Assembly (NCBI GenBank): GCA_027575765.1
Contig: JANBPT010000320.1
Location: 1 to 44,775, forward strand
Length of the DNA: 44,775 nucleotides
Direction: 5' to 3'
DNA from: Tieghemiomyces parasiticus
Lineage: Eukaryota > Kickxellomycota > Dimargaritomycetes > Dimargaritales > Dimargaritaceae
The notes beneath the pieces were generated by a model. It searched no databases. It was not told the DNA's origin and was given only the letters and a program-made list of their open reading frames with translations. The position numbers and the translations under genes are program-made. Each line of letters starts with the position of its first letter. Position 1 is the stretch's first letter. Shown piece by piece: positions 33,108 to 42,482 of this stretch.

Positions 33108-33115
33108 ATGCATAA
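33101..33115 (+). promoter_or_regulatory. 4-codon upstream ORF overlapping the main start
   Basis: ATG at 33101 opens a frame of four codons that ends in TAA at 33113-33115. It overlaps the main ATG at 33108 in another frame. A scanning ribosome would meet it first, so it could lower or condition translation of the main ORF. Confidence 0.45.
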
Positions 33116-35000
33116 ATTCTTTCACCGTAAACGCCCACAGGCCATCGCCCCGCTCGGTCGTTCGAGCACAGCGCCACCGTTAGCCACGGGATTTGGCACT
33201 AGTCATGACATGAACCACGACGACAACACCGATGGCTACAGTGCTAGTGGTGGTGGTGAAAATAACGAGGGCCGTCGACCACGTTTGTCGCCTAACATGA
33301 CCGTTCCCTATGATGACCTGGCCGGGTTGGGTAGTTACCACCACGTTGAACGCGAGCGGGCTTCACCCGGCCCGGCTGCGGTAGCCGCTGAATTGGCACC
33401 GCCGCATGACCAACTTCCGCCGCCTTTGTCCGGCCGTAACCGACGGCTTTCACGGTTAATCCGTGCCATGACCATCGCGAGCCTTAAGGAAGCCACCGTA
33501 CCGAGCGCCGCTGGTTCCGATCGTAACGGCGGTAGTGGTAGTGATACCGAGCGTCGCGGTGTCACCCACGAACCCAATTTGCCCTCCTCCTCCTCGTCGT
33601 GCACACGGCCTTTAAGGTCCCACCAGCCGCGTGCTGTTGCCCATGAAACGACCGGTCGGTCACCCAGTATCCCCGTCCGAATGAAAAAACACATCACGTC
33701 GCTCCGCCGGTACGTGGTGGTGCGGATTCTCATGTGGGCGTTGGCGCTCTTGCTGGTGTGGGGTGCGCTGGTACCCACAAGCTACTTTTTATTTCGGCGC
33801 CAGTGGGACGAGGCAAGCGTGTACCGTCGAATGGTGTATAATGGTAGCCAGGTCCTACCCCGTAATGGCGGTAGCGGTAGGAGCGATGCCGGTAAGAACT
33901 CGCAGCGAGTAGCAGCCTCCACGGTGGTGAGCTCTCAACACTGGGTTGTACCGGCCACCCAGAATCCGCGGCGTAGTGTGAAGGTAACACGGGCTGACTC
34001 ACGGTCGACCCAGACTACTACTATACCACCACCACCACCCGCGGTAGCACACCCTTTCGCTGGTATCGTGGCCTGTATCTACGTTCAATCTTTTGACGTG
34101 GTCAACCAGCAGCTCCACCTCACGCTGGAACCCCGAGTCACCGTTAACGCTAACCTGACCGACGCTCAGGGCCTACTCCTCCAACCCATCATTGCCGACT
34201 ACTACTACGAAACCATGACACTCAACGCCTCCGCTCCGCTCCGACCCGTCAAACTGACCATCCCTGTGAGCTCTGGGACCACCGCCTTTTATCCTTTTGA
34301 CCGGTACCGCATTAAACTGTCCCTGCGCTACACGCTACCGCCCCGTACTGTCACTTCAAACCTAAACGACACCGATACAGCTGCGTCTGTAGCTCCGGCC
34401 GACCCCATCCGGATTCCTACCATGCTTCAGTTCCCCAGTAGCCAGATGGCCGGGTACGTTTTCGAGGTGCTACCGGACGCCGCCACGACCGACACATCTA
34501 CCACTTCGGCGGTGTCGGATCGGACCAGCCCGCCGGGCCCTGAGCTGCTCGCACGTACGGCCGACCTCGCCCTTCACGTACACCGCCAGAGCTCGGTCAT
34601 TTGGCTCGCCCTCATGGTCACGCTTATCATGTACATCCTCACCGTACCGCTCCTGGCCCTCACGGTCCGTAGCTGCTGGATGTACCGCGAGAACCTCCCG
34701 TCCGCCAATGTGGTGGTTATTAGCGGGTCCATCCTACTCACCTTGCCCATGCTACGGTCCCTTCAACCCTACGTTCCTCCGGGCATTTGCTTTATCGACT
34801 TTTGGGGGTTCTTGTGGAATTTGGTGGTCGCCCTCGTATGTACGATTACCCTGCTGTGCACGTACCATGCGAGGTACCATCCGCAAGCCGAGATGATTAG
34901 TGCCCTCGCCGGCCAGCAGTCCACTACCCCGTCGTTCGTGCGTAGGTTGGGTCTCGCGAAGTTTCCAACGAATGTAAGCGATAGCTTCCGGCAATTGTGA
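33108..35000 (+). CDS. DUF4436-family multi-pass membrane protein
   Basis: ATG at 33108, TGA ending 35000, 630 residues, no intron. Order of parts: a basic, disordered cytosolic N-terminus (1-200, Ser/Arg/Gly-rich); a first membrane helix at about 204-228 (RILMWALALLLVWGALVP); a large outer domain (about 230-490) with a conserved-looking core (FYPFDRYRIKLSLRY) and several N-x-T/S sites; then three helices at about 497-520, 534-553 and 564-588, with a PPGICFIDFWGFLWN linker before the last. This architecture and the final Pro-Pro-Gly...Asp-Phe-Trp element fit the DUF4436 membrane family (fungi and actinobacteria), whose function is unknown. The assignment is from memory of the family, not a search. 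The N-terminal 200 residues are longer than I expect for the family. A 4-codon upstream ORF overlaps the start. Confidence 0.72.
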   Translation: MHKFFHRKRPQAIAPLGRSSTAPPLATGFGTSHDMNHDDNTDGYSASGGGENNEGRRPRLSPNMTVPYDDLAGLGSYHHVERERASPGPAAVAAELAPPHDQLPPPLSGRNRRLSRLIRAMTIASLKEATVPSAAGSDRNGGSGSDTERRGVTHEPNLPSSSSSCTRPLRSHQPRAVAHETTGRSPSIPVRMKKHITSLRRYVVVRILMWALALLLVWGALVPTSYFLFRRQWDEASVYRRMVYNGSQVLPRNGGSGRSDAGKNSQRVAASTVVSSQHWVVPATQNPRRSVKVTRADSRSTQTTTIPPPPPAVAHPFAGIVACIYVQSFDVVNQQLHLTLEPRVTVNANLTDAQGLLLQPIIADYYYETMTLNASAPLRPVKLTIPVSSGTTAFYPFDRYRIKLSLRYTLPPRTVTSNLNDTDTAASVAPADPIRIPTMLQFPSSQMAGYVFEVLPDAATTDTSTTSAVSDRTSPPGPELLARTADLALHVHRQSSVIWLALMVTLIMYILTVPLLALTVRSCWMYRENLPSANVVVISGSILLTLPMLRSLQPYVPPGICFIDFWGFLWNLVVALVCTITLLCTYHARYHPQAEMISALAGQQSTTPSFVRRLGLAKFPTNVSDSFRQL

Positions 35001-37086
35001 GCCCGTCGAGATTGGTCGGTGTGGAACCACCTGCCCGTGGCGGGTGAAGGCAATGTAGTATATGTTTCGGTCCATTTCTGTACTTGTATCCCCTTCATAG
35101 AACCTGGTAAATATGACATCTGTTATAAAAACAACTTTATGGATATATTTTTTTGACATGTATAGCATTAAAGTAGGCAGATGGGGAGATATAGCAGGGA
35201 CGGCCAGCCTCAACTGTGGGGGCTATATCCAATAGGGCGCACGAAGGATGAGGGTAGTGGAGGGGGGGGGACAGCTTATTTCGCCATGAGCCAGTTCCGT
35301 TCTCTTACGCTGGCGGTAGGTGGTCGTGAACAACGAGTACACCCTAAGGATGGGGAAGGGAAGGGGGCCCGCCCGTTTTTTGCCGGCTGCGACAGATGCT
35401 AAAGGGTCGGGTGCTAGAGTATAGAGAAGAAAGAGAGAGTGAGGTAGGGGGTGGTCGTAATAAAAATAGCCAGGGTAATACAAGAAGGCGACAGCGCTGC
35501 GATGCCAATGGATAAGTGTGCTAGGCGCAGGTGGCGGCGAGGTCATCTCTCATCATTCACTCACCCAACCTTTCTACTCGCTTCACTGGCTTCGCGGTCG
35601 TTACTGGTGTACCCTTCGCGCCTCCGAGACGTAACTATAGACTCCCACATATCATCGATCCATAGTAAATCACAGGGAATATTCATTTGTGTCACCGCTG
35701 GGTCTATGAGTTGGGTGTATCTTTCCCTTCCCTTTGGGCAGGCTGGTTGTTGTGGCTCTCTCTCTCGGCTGTATTCCATCCCCCTGCCGTAGGCATGGGC
35801 TCTCTGTCTCTCTGTGTGTCCGCCGCCCTTCCTGCATATTATCGGTGCTTCACCAACTCTATCCCGCAACGTGGCCGATGGCACTACTGCGTGACTTCAT
35901 TTGCAAACTGTGGCGTCCGAGTCGCCACGCCCTAGTCGGCCACAGCCGGCGCCATCGCACGGGCCTATAGCAAACGAGGGTTTTTTTGTACCCTGAGGCT
36001 TGAGGATGAGACAATAAGTCGGAAGGTGCCACCCACGGTAGAAAGAGGGTTCAAATGACGCCACGGCCCGCAATGGACCCGTACGTTGGGAGAATATGCA
36101 GATACATGACGATGGGCAGGGAAAAGCAGTTCTACCTGCGGTTTACGGAAATGCTGGTTGTAGTGTACCAGGCTTATAATCGGCAAACTGTCAATAAAGG
36201 ATAATGACGGCCTGGCTGCGGCCGTGTTGTGGCTGGTAGTCTAATGGGCCGACGTGGACCTGGCGGCTCGTCGCCACTACCTACGGAAAGATACGGCTCC
36301 GTACCGGTTGATGGGAAGACCCTGGGCGGCACGAGGCAGGCCGAGGAACAGGCGGGACCCGTCGCATCGAGACTCCAAGCCTACTTGTAGGCTGTGGACC
36401 AATCCCGCCCGCCATCCATTCAACGACCCAGAATTCGGGAACCGATTCTTGGTCCGTTCTATAGGCCTTACCTGTCCTGCTATGGACTTTCCCTTCATCC
36501 AGCCCCTCTCATTCTTATCCTGTTCTACTGTTGCCTATACCTTCCCCCTCTTTTATTTTCCATCCTTCTGTACACCACCGGACCATTGAGAATGCAGGCC
36601 GGGTCCGATGCTCACTCCTAAATAAAAATAAAAAAGACCAATATGAACCAAAAGTTTTCGTCCGCTGATCAATACCGTTTATACGGCCTGGCGAGCACTC
36701 TTGACAAATGGCTCTTTCGCCCTTCCTGAAAGGGCCCGGTCATGGCACGTTTGGCTCCTTTCCGTTCGCCTTCCGTCTCGACCGACCGGCATAAATAGGC
36801 CGGCCTCAGGCGCCGTCCTTTGGTACCCAACTTGGTCTCCGTTTCTTTTTATCGTTTTTCACTCTCCGTCCGACTGCCACCCGCTTCATTCTCAGGTCTT
36901 ACTTTAGCACACTCGCTTCCTTCAGCCCTTTTATATCTTGACGGTTTACCACTTTTCTCGCACTCATACTACCCTGCTTCTAGTGGCTCGGTTAGGAACC
37001 AATAATACCTTTTTGTTTCTTTGTCATACTCAGTCTCATCTTTATCATCTACAGCGTTATCACTCGCCTTTCAGGCTCTCCGCAAT
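35001..37086. other. intergenic, nothing recognised except promoter-like elements
   Basis: About 2 kb with only short, motif-free open frames. An A-rich, AATAAA-like stretch lies near 36620-36640. The final 300 bp are pyrimidine-rich and contain a TATA-like box at 36791-36798, matching a promoter for the gene at 37087. Confidence 0.5.
36791..36798 (+). promoter_or_regulatory. TATA-like box upstream of secreted Ser/Thr/Ala-rich gene
   Basis: ATAAATAG followed by GC-rich GCCGGCC, then a pyrimidine-rich leader of about 290 bp to the ATG at 37087. Confidence 0.35.
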
Positions 37087-38283
37087 ATGCATCGTGCCGT
37101 TACTATCGCACTTTTAGCCACCCTACTGGTCGGCGTCCCCGTTCAGTCCCTGCCACGCCCCTCCAATGTCCAGACTACCGAGGACTCCCATCTGGAGAAA
37201 CGCGGACTAGGTACCGCTCTCGTCCTGGGCAGTGCGGCCTGGTACGCTCACCATAAGTACAAGGAGCACAAGGAGGAGAAGTCCCTCTCAGCCGCTGCCG
37301 CTAGTTCGAGCTCTTTAGCCGCCGCCGCCGCTGCAGCAACTTCTTCCGACTCATCCAATAAGTGGGTGGCCCCTGCGGCCTTGGGTCTGGCGGCCGGGTA
37401 CCTCCTGAATGGCCGTGGCGACTCGACGACCACCGTACCGGGTGCCAGTGTGACGACTACCCAGTCCGCGCTCAGCTCGGCCTCGACCGATAACCTCATC
37501 GTACCCGTGCCCATCATCGTGGGCGGCGACAGCAGCCTGGCCCTGACGACCACGGCGATGTCTGAGAGTGCCGCGGCAACCGCGACCTCGACGGATAATC
37601 TCGTTGTACCTGTGCCCGTCGTTATGGGCGGCGACGGCAGTCAGGCCCCGGCGACCACAACGGTATTCGATACCGCTGCGGCAACCTCGACCTCCTCTGC
37701 CGGTGCCATCGCGGCCGTTCCCATTATCGCCGGCGACGGTGTCTCTACTACCTCTACGAGCAGCAGCTGGTCGTCGGTCTATCCTGAATACGCTAACACT
37801 ACCCCTACGGCTCTGGTCTCCTACCCCACTAATTCTGGGATTCTAGCTGCTGCCGGCCTAGCTCCGACTACTGATTGCGCGGTTACTAGCTGCACTGAAT
37901 CGGCTGCCGCCCTGGCACCGTCGACCGAATCGACCGACGCCATTTCCGCCTCCTCAGCTACGACGGACCCTGCGGCCCTTGCTCCTATCGTTCTGCCCAC
38001 GGATTCCTCGTCCACCACCACCACCACGTCGACCGAAGACGCTTCCGCCGCCCTGGCGCCCGTCGTGCCCTTAACTTCCTCCGACATCTCAGCCTCTACA
38101 GAACCCACGCCGGCCGCCGCCGAAGCCAGTCTGGCCCCGACTTCCGATACCCCTGCCGTGGTCCCCGCCGCTACGGAAACCCCTACGCCCATCGAATCGT
38201 CGGATATCGCTGCTGCCCTAGACTCGGCTCCGACGAGCAGCCAGACGGGAGGCCCCAAGAAATGCAAACCCAAGGCCACTTAA
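37087..38283 (+). CDS. secreted Ser/Thr/Ala-rich repeat protein
   Basis: The first in-frame ATG is 37087 (the frame is open further up, but only from a TTG), giving 398 residues. Residues 1-21 are a signal peptide (VTIALLATLLVGVPVQSL). A Lys-Arg near residues 38-39 (LEKRGLG) fits a Kex2-type processing site, followed by a short hydrophobic and His/Lys-rich segment. Residues about 135-225 hold three imperfect repeats of about 40 residues, each with (S)TDNLIVPVPIIVGGD-like cores. The rest is Ser/Thr/Ala/Pro-rich and acidic, likely heavily O-mannosylated, and ends in a small basic tail (GPKKCKPKAT). No GPI signal is visible at the C-terminus. Family not recognised; a cell-surface or secreted role is inferred. 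An AATAAA lies 154 bp after the stop. It converges on the metacaspase gene. Confidence 0.75.
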   Translation: MHRAVTIALLATLLVGVPVQSLPRPSNVQTTEDSHLEKRGLGTALVLGSAAWYAHHKYKEHKEEKSLSAAAASSSSLAAAAAAATSSDSSNKWVAPAALGLAAGYLLNGRGDSTTTVPGASVTTTQSALSSASTDNLIVPVPIIVGGDSSLALTTTAMSESAAATATSTDNLVVPVPVVMGGDGSQAPATTTVFDTAAATSTSSAGAIAAVPIIAGDGVSTTSTSSSWSSVYPEYANTTPTALVSYPTNSGILAAAGLAPTTDCAVTSCTESAAALAPSTESTDAISASSATTDPAALAPIVLPTDSSSTTTTTSTEDASAALAPVVPLTSSDISASTEPTPAAAEASLAPTSDTPAVVPAATETPTPIESSDIAAALDSAPTSSQTGGPKKCKPKAT

Positions 38284-38706
38284 ATTTCTAAACTAGCACA
38301 CTACTTATGCAGCATTCTTGTCGAGGTTTATTTCGTCCCTCTGGTGTATTACATACAGTTCTTTGTTCTAGTTTTTTTTTTTAGCTTTCTATCTCTCAAT
38401 CCACCCCGGCTCTTGTAAATATATCAATATTGAAAAAATAAAAATTACCCTTCAGTACGTTGATGTGTTATTGCTATTGGTTCTCGTTTATGTATAATAG
38501 GGCCCTCATAGTGAGAGACAACCAAACGAGCCCTAGATCCTACGCAACTGTGTGTGTGTAAAAAAATCAAACAACTGGGAAACGCAATTTCGAACCGAGA
38601 TACACCACCTACTGTGAAGTTTAGTAGGTGGTCACACCAGAGCAGTAATGTGGAGCGTTCCCTGGGGAGAGGGGGGTTTAGTAACCCCCTACATTGTTCT
38701 CACACT
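38284..38706. other. convergent 3' region
   Basis: The shared downstream region of the secreted-protein gene (plus) and the metacaspase gene (minus). An AATAAA at 38437-38442 serves the plus-strand gene. A TTTATT (AATAAA on minus) near 38325 could serve the metacaspase, which would make the transcripts overlap. A short inverted repeat (CACCTACT...AGTAGGTGG) lies at about 38605-38632. Confidence 0.45.
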
Positions 38707-40536
38707 TTAAATGATGAAGTCAGTATTCATGTCCATGGGCCGTCCGGTGGACATTTGAGGGATCTGCTTGTAGTTGGACTTGAGGATATCGCGCACTGCG
38801 AACAGCAGGCGGGTATAGGTGATGGTATCGACGTTGGAGAGGACCTCGATGAGAGCGTGACTCATGGCGCCGGTGGCCTGATTGTTAATGTTGGCGTCGG
38901 CCGAGGTCTGGTCGTCGCGGCACCCCGAGAACATGACCACATCGGCGGTACTGCCCTTGGTCTCCTTGGTGATCCGGTCGGCTTCGGAACCCTGGTTGCC
39001 CTGTGCAAACACCTTGATCCCTTGGACCAAGGTGTTGATAGCGCCCATCGAGTCACCGCGCTGGAAACTCAACCCGGCGTTAAGCAGTGCCATGGCGGCC
39101 TCCTTGCGGTTGTCCGTCGTCTTGACCTCGATCGTGCCGTCACAGTTGTACACGTACGGCAGGTCCAGTACCGTGCCGCTGTGGCACGAGTCGAAGACGC
39201 AAGTCAAGCGAGCGCCCCCGGGCAGAGGCTTAACCAGCCAGTCATTGAGGAGCTGAATGAGGGGGAGGTGGAAATAAAGACAGGGTCAGGGTTAGTGATG
39301 AGTTTGTCGAGTGCTTTGCCTCGCGGATGCTTGGTGCGCCGTTTCTCTTGACCCCGCCATCAGCCAGGCCGGCTCTCCGGCGCTCAGCCTCCGTTTCTTG
39401 CTTTGGTCAGTTCAGGTGCTTACATCATCAGTAATCTGGCCGCGCTCCTTATAATCCAGGGGTAGGATGGTCTCGTCGAAACCGTCTGCCTCGTCATTGT
39501 TGGTATCCTTTTGGGTGCCACCGTGGCCTGAGTAGTGCAAGAAGAGGGAATCACCGGGACGGGCGTCCTTAACTAGCCAGGCGCAACCGGCCTGGATGTT
39601 GGCGTAGGTGGGTAAAAATTTCTGCTCGCTCTGGTCGTCGGTGAGGAACACACAGTCGGCGCGGTTAAATCCCTTACGGGAGAGCAGAAACTCGGAAATA
39701 TTCTTGACGTCGTTGATGCAGCCCTTCAGCGCGGCATCGGTGTCAAAGTAATTGATGCCGATAAAGATAGCCTTCTTGCGCCCGCGGCAGTTGGACAGCT
39801 GGGTCTGGTAGCCACCCACGTCCTGGACGTAGGCACCGCCGTTGCTTCCGCCCGGGTGCGGCGAGGAAGCGAAAAACTCGCTGCCTGGCGGGGCGATGTG
39901 CATGCCCTGGGGGCCCGGGCCCTGCGGCGGCGGGGCATTCATGTAAGCCTGCTCCGAGTATGGCTGGTAGCCGTGCATGCTAGGGCCGCCCTGCGGGAAA
40001 TTGCCCGCCTGGGGCGGTCGCTGGTAGTGGCCGCCATCATCATTGTGGTTACTGGGGTGTTGGCTACCAGGGTACTGATGGCCGCCGCTCTGGCCGTAAG
40101 GGTTCGAGGACGGATAATCTGTGTGACCCTGGTTATGAGGACCGCCCTGATTTCCCGGGTAATAATTGTCGCCGCCCTGGTTACTGGGGTACTGGTTACC
40201 GCCGCCCTGTTGGTACGGCGAGGGTGGGAAATTCTGGGAGCCGCCCTGCTGGCCAGGATACTGGTTGCTACCGCCCTGCGAGCCCGGATAGTTGCCGTAA
40301 CCGCCCTGTGGGCCAGGGTACTGGTTCACACCGCCCTGCGAGCCCGGATAGTTGCCATAACCGCCCTGTGAGCCAGGGTACTGGCTACTACCGTCTTGGT
40401 TACCGTAGCCACCCTGTGAACCCGGGTAGTTGCCGTAACCGCCGTCGGGCTGCTGAGAGGAGGAGCCCCGGTCGTCGTTGTTGTTGGCGAACTCCTTCGC
40501 CTTGTCTTCGATGAAGTCGGTAAGCCTGCTGAACAT
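38707..40536 (-). CDS. type I metacaspase
   Basis: Cysteine protease of the metacaspase family (Arg/Lys specificity; protein quality control and cell death in studied fungi). Exon 1 is 40536-39424 and exon 2 is 39252-38707. The 171-bp intron is GTAAGC...CAG, in phase 0, giving ITDD joined to LLNDWLVKPLP. The protein has 552 residues. The upstream codons in frame start only from a TTG, so ATG 40536 is chosen. Residues 30-235 are a Gly/Gln/Tyr/Pro/Asn-rich prodomain with repeated GGYGNYPGSQGG-type units. The p20 part starts near 250 (RGRKKAIFIGINYF). The catalytic dyad is His338 (HYSGHGG) and Cys394 (DSCHSG). The p10 part holds FSGCRDDQTSADA and ends MSTGRPMDMNTDFII, as usual for fungal members. 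A TATA-like stretch lies near 40690-40699. All key residues are present, so it should be active. Confidence 0.95.
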
Positions 40537-41385
40537 TGCGTTACAAGATGACAACGGTCACCAACAGTTAGATGAGATGGAAACTGCGGAAAGTGAAAGG
40601 TCTTCCGGCAAAGATCCGGATGCAAAAGATAGGGTGTGTTACAGAAGACGTGATGGTCCAAGGTGGGACAGGCAATAGTTGAAACGGATAAAATTATAAC
40701 GGAAACCGACTCAGCCCAGAGGTGTGCTACATAGAGGAAAGGTATGGCGACGCAAGGGGGAAGGTAAAGGAAAGGTTATTGAGCCAGCACTGGTACGCTG
40801 CCGCCTACAGCTGGTCAAGCTGAGGGCGTTAGACCGTAAGCAACTGAAAAGGGCGGAGAGGGACACTGGCTAACCTCCGTGTGACCCATTGGTCTACCGA
40901 CGATACCCATCGGGGCACCCAGCTGCAGGGGAATGTGGTCAATATATGGTGACGTGCACCACCCGTTTACCCTGGTGATCAAACCCCAACAGTAGCGGAA
41001 CACCCGCCCTTAGTCGCAACCACCGGAAGCTCGTGAGAGATATGGGACCATGTTCGCTGCTGTTCGTGAGCCCATTGTAATAGAACGGCAGATTTATTAT
41101 CCGGCATCATCAATCATAGCCAGGTTCATCACTTTTCATTAGCCGCTGAGAAAGGTCAAAACCAGTAGTCAGCCACTAGTCAAAAAGAAAAACGCAAGCT
41201 TTGCCTACTATTCACTCACTACTGGCGGTCAGATTAAGCAAAAATATATTATCATAAATAAATGGTAATGGGTACAGCTAGAACCTCCCTAGTGATAGCT
41301 GGGCACCTCCAACAGGCATCAACAATAAACCTTCGTCAATTTCCAACTAGAAACAATTTCTCATAATTTCAAGAAAAAAAGAAAG
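40537..41385. other. intergenic: metacaspase promoter to tRNA 3' side
   Basis: About 850 bp without a recognisable gene. The left part would be the metacaspase promoter and 5' UTR. The right part is AT-rich and ends in the Pol III terminator of the tRNA-Lys gene. Confidence 0.5.
41374..41380 (-). terminator. Pol III terminator of tRNA-Lys
   Basis: A run of seven T on the minus strand begins 6 bases after the tRNA 3' end, within a TTTC-rich context. Confidence 0.8.
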
Positions 41386-41458
41386 AGCCCAATGCGGGGG
41401 TCGAACCCGCAACCTTGAGATTAAGAGTCTCACGCTCTACCGATTGAGCTAACCGGGC
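41386..41458 (-). tRNA. tRNA-Lys (anticodon CUU)
   Basis: Minus strand, 73 nt, no intron. The acceptor stem GCCCGGT pairs with ATTGGGC (two G-T wobbles). The D-arm/A box is TTAGCTCAATCGGTAGAGC. The anticodon stem TGAGA/TCTCA encloses the loop CTCTTAA with anticodon CTT. The T-arm/B box is GGGTTCGACCCCC. All arms fold, so the gene looks functional. Its 5' end coincides with a 14-bp duplication made by insertion of the adjacent element. Confidence 0.95.
41445..41458. repeat. 14-bp target-site duplication, tRNA-side copy
   Basis: TGAGCTAACCGGGC, the reverse complement of the first 14 bases of the tRNA-Lys gene. It recurs exactly at 42036-42049 on the far side of the inserted element. Confidence 0.85.
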
Positions 41459-42035
41459 ATCCATGGCAGATGGCTCAGTTGGTAGTGCGCTGGGTCTATA
41501 CTGGGGAGGTTGGGGTTCAATTCCCGGTGCTGCCATGGCTGTCCCTTATTATAAAATCCATTAATTGAAAGGGGCACTACCCCTCCGCTGCAGTCGATTA
41601 CGCAGCTAGTTTCCCCTGTCTTCTGACTCCCTCTGTGACATTGGCTGCCCTTAGGTGGCTGGTTGGCTTGGTCCACCAGCAGAATCCCCTCATTGGTTAG
41701 CATCTGGTGGCCTCCCTGCCCCATTGGCTCCCTCTGTCTTCTCTCCCCAATGGGAGTTTTAATGCCCCCCCTCCTAGTGGCCACCCTTGCCTCCTGGGTC
41801 TGGCTGGTGGTTGGCTGTGTGGTGATGCCCACCCAGGCTTAATGGGGCATGTCTCCCTTCTCTGGTCTTAAAGTCCCCGTCCCCCCACTGCCCTTCCCCT
41901 CTCCCTTTCCTGGTGTCACTGCCTGGCTGCTACTGGCTACAAAGCTTTCTCCCATTGTGTTTCCCCTGTGGATGGCAACCTATGGCCAAGAGGCCGCCTG
42001 CCTTAGATTCACTATAAATAAATATTCACTTCACC
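41459..42035 (+). mobile_element. SINE-like retroposon with tRNA-derived head
   Basis: A 577-bp insertion between two exact 14-bp copies of the tRNA-Lys 5' tip. Near its 5' end (41464-41535) is a tRNA-like region with the A box TGGCTCAGTTGG, the B box GGTTCAATTCC and acceptor halves TGGCAG/CTGCCA. The anticodon stem no longer pairs. The body is pyrimidine-rich, low in CpG and without an ORF of known type, and the 3' end is AT-rich (ATAAATAAATATTC). A tRNA head, Pol III boxes, AT-rich tail and long target duplication fit LINE-mobilised SINEs. The length is large for a simple SINE. I do not know a named family. Confidence 0.8.
41464..41535 (+). promoter_or_regulatory. internal Pol III promoter (tRNA-like head)
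   Basis: A box at about 41471-41482 and B box at about 41514-41524, with spacing as in a tRNA gene. The cloverleaf is degenerate at the anticodon and T stems, so a functional tRNA is unlikely. The acceptor pairing extends outward to CCATGGCAG/CTGCCATGG. Confidence 0.65.
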
Positions 42036-42049
42036 TGAGCTAACCGGGC
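42036..42049. repeat. 14-bp target-site duplication, distal copy
   Basis: Exact copy of 41445-41458, directly after the AT-rich tail of the SINE-like element. Confidence 0.85.
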
Positions 42050-42058
42050 CACGTTTTT

Positions 42059-42482
42059 TGTGGTGCCGACACCCTGTTTTGATCTTAAAGGTATCTGACG
42101 GGCACGTCAGCACGGGGAAAACGTAAACACTAGCCAACCCTTCTGAGGGGAAAGCTAGGATCAAAGTTTTAAGGTTACACACTTTATGCAGGGGGATGCA
42201 GATCCTTCCCCGCGCACGAGTATAAAAGCGAGCCCGCGCAGTTAGGCAAGGGCTTGCCAGCTATTATTTTCTATTTTCTGATTTTCATCTGGTAAAACTT
42301 TATTTTATTTTATTTTATTCTTCGTTTCAATAATCACACCGTACTCGTCCCATACTATTTACTTTTGACACTTCTGTAAACAATCCTGTCCGTTGACAAG
42401 TTTTCCCTGAATTGCCGTTGGGCCCAGACCATTGTCGCGTGCGGCCCAACCAAAGACCTCCTGCCTAGGGCTGAGCACCACA
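42059..42482 (+). mobile_element. putative solo LTR upstream of tRNA-Lys
   Basis: This 424-bp segment starts TGTGGTGC and ends GCACCACA (perfect 8-bp terminal inverted repeat, TG...CA). It contains a TATA box (TATAAAAG, 42221-42228) about 160 bp in, followed by a GC-rich then T-rich stretch, as in a U3-R-U5 layout. Flanks are TTTTT and TTTGT, a 5-bp duplication with one mismatch at best. CpG is normal here, unlike both neighbours. Discounting the SINE insertion, it begins about 10 bp upstream of the tRNA 5' end, where Ty3-like integrases are known to insert. No coding part remains. Confidence 0.55.
42221..42228 (+). promoter_or_regulatory. TATA box in putative LTR
   Basis: TATAAAAG preceded by GCGCACGAG and followed by GCGAGCCCGCGCAG. 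No ORF starts at a plausible distance, so it fits an LTR promoter rather than a host gene. Confidence 0.5.

Noticed and set aside
41464..41535. A second functional tRNA gene next to tRNA-Lys
   Set aside because: The anticodon stem does not pair and the T stem is damaged; it is better explained as the tRNA-derived head of the inserted element.
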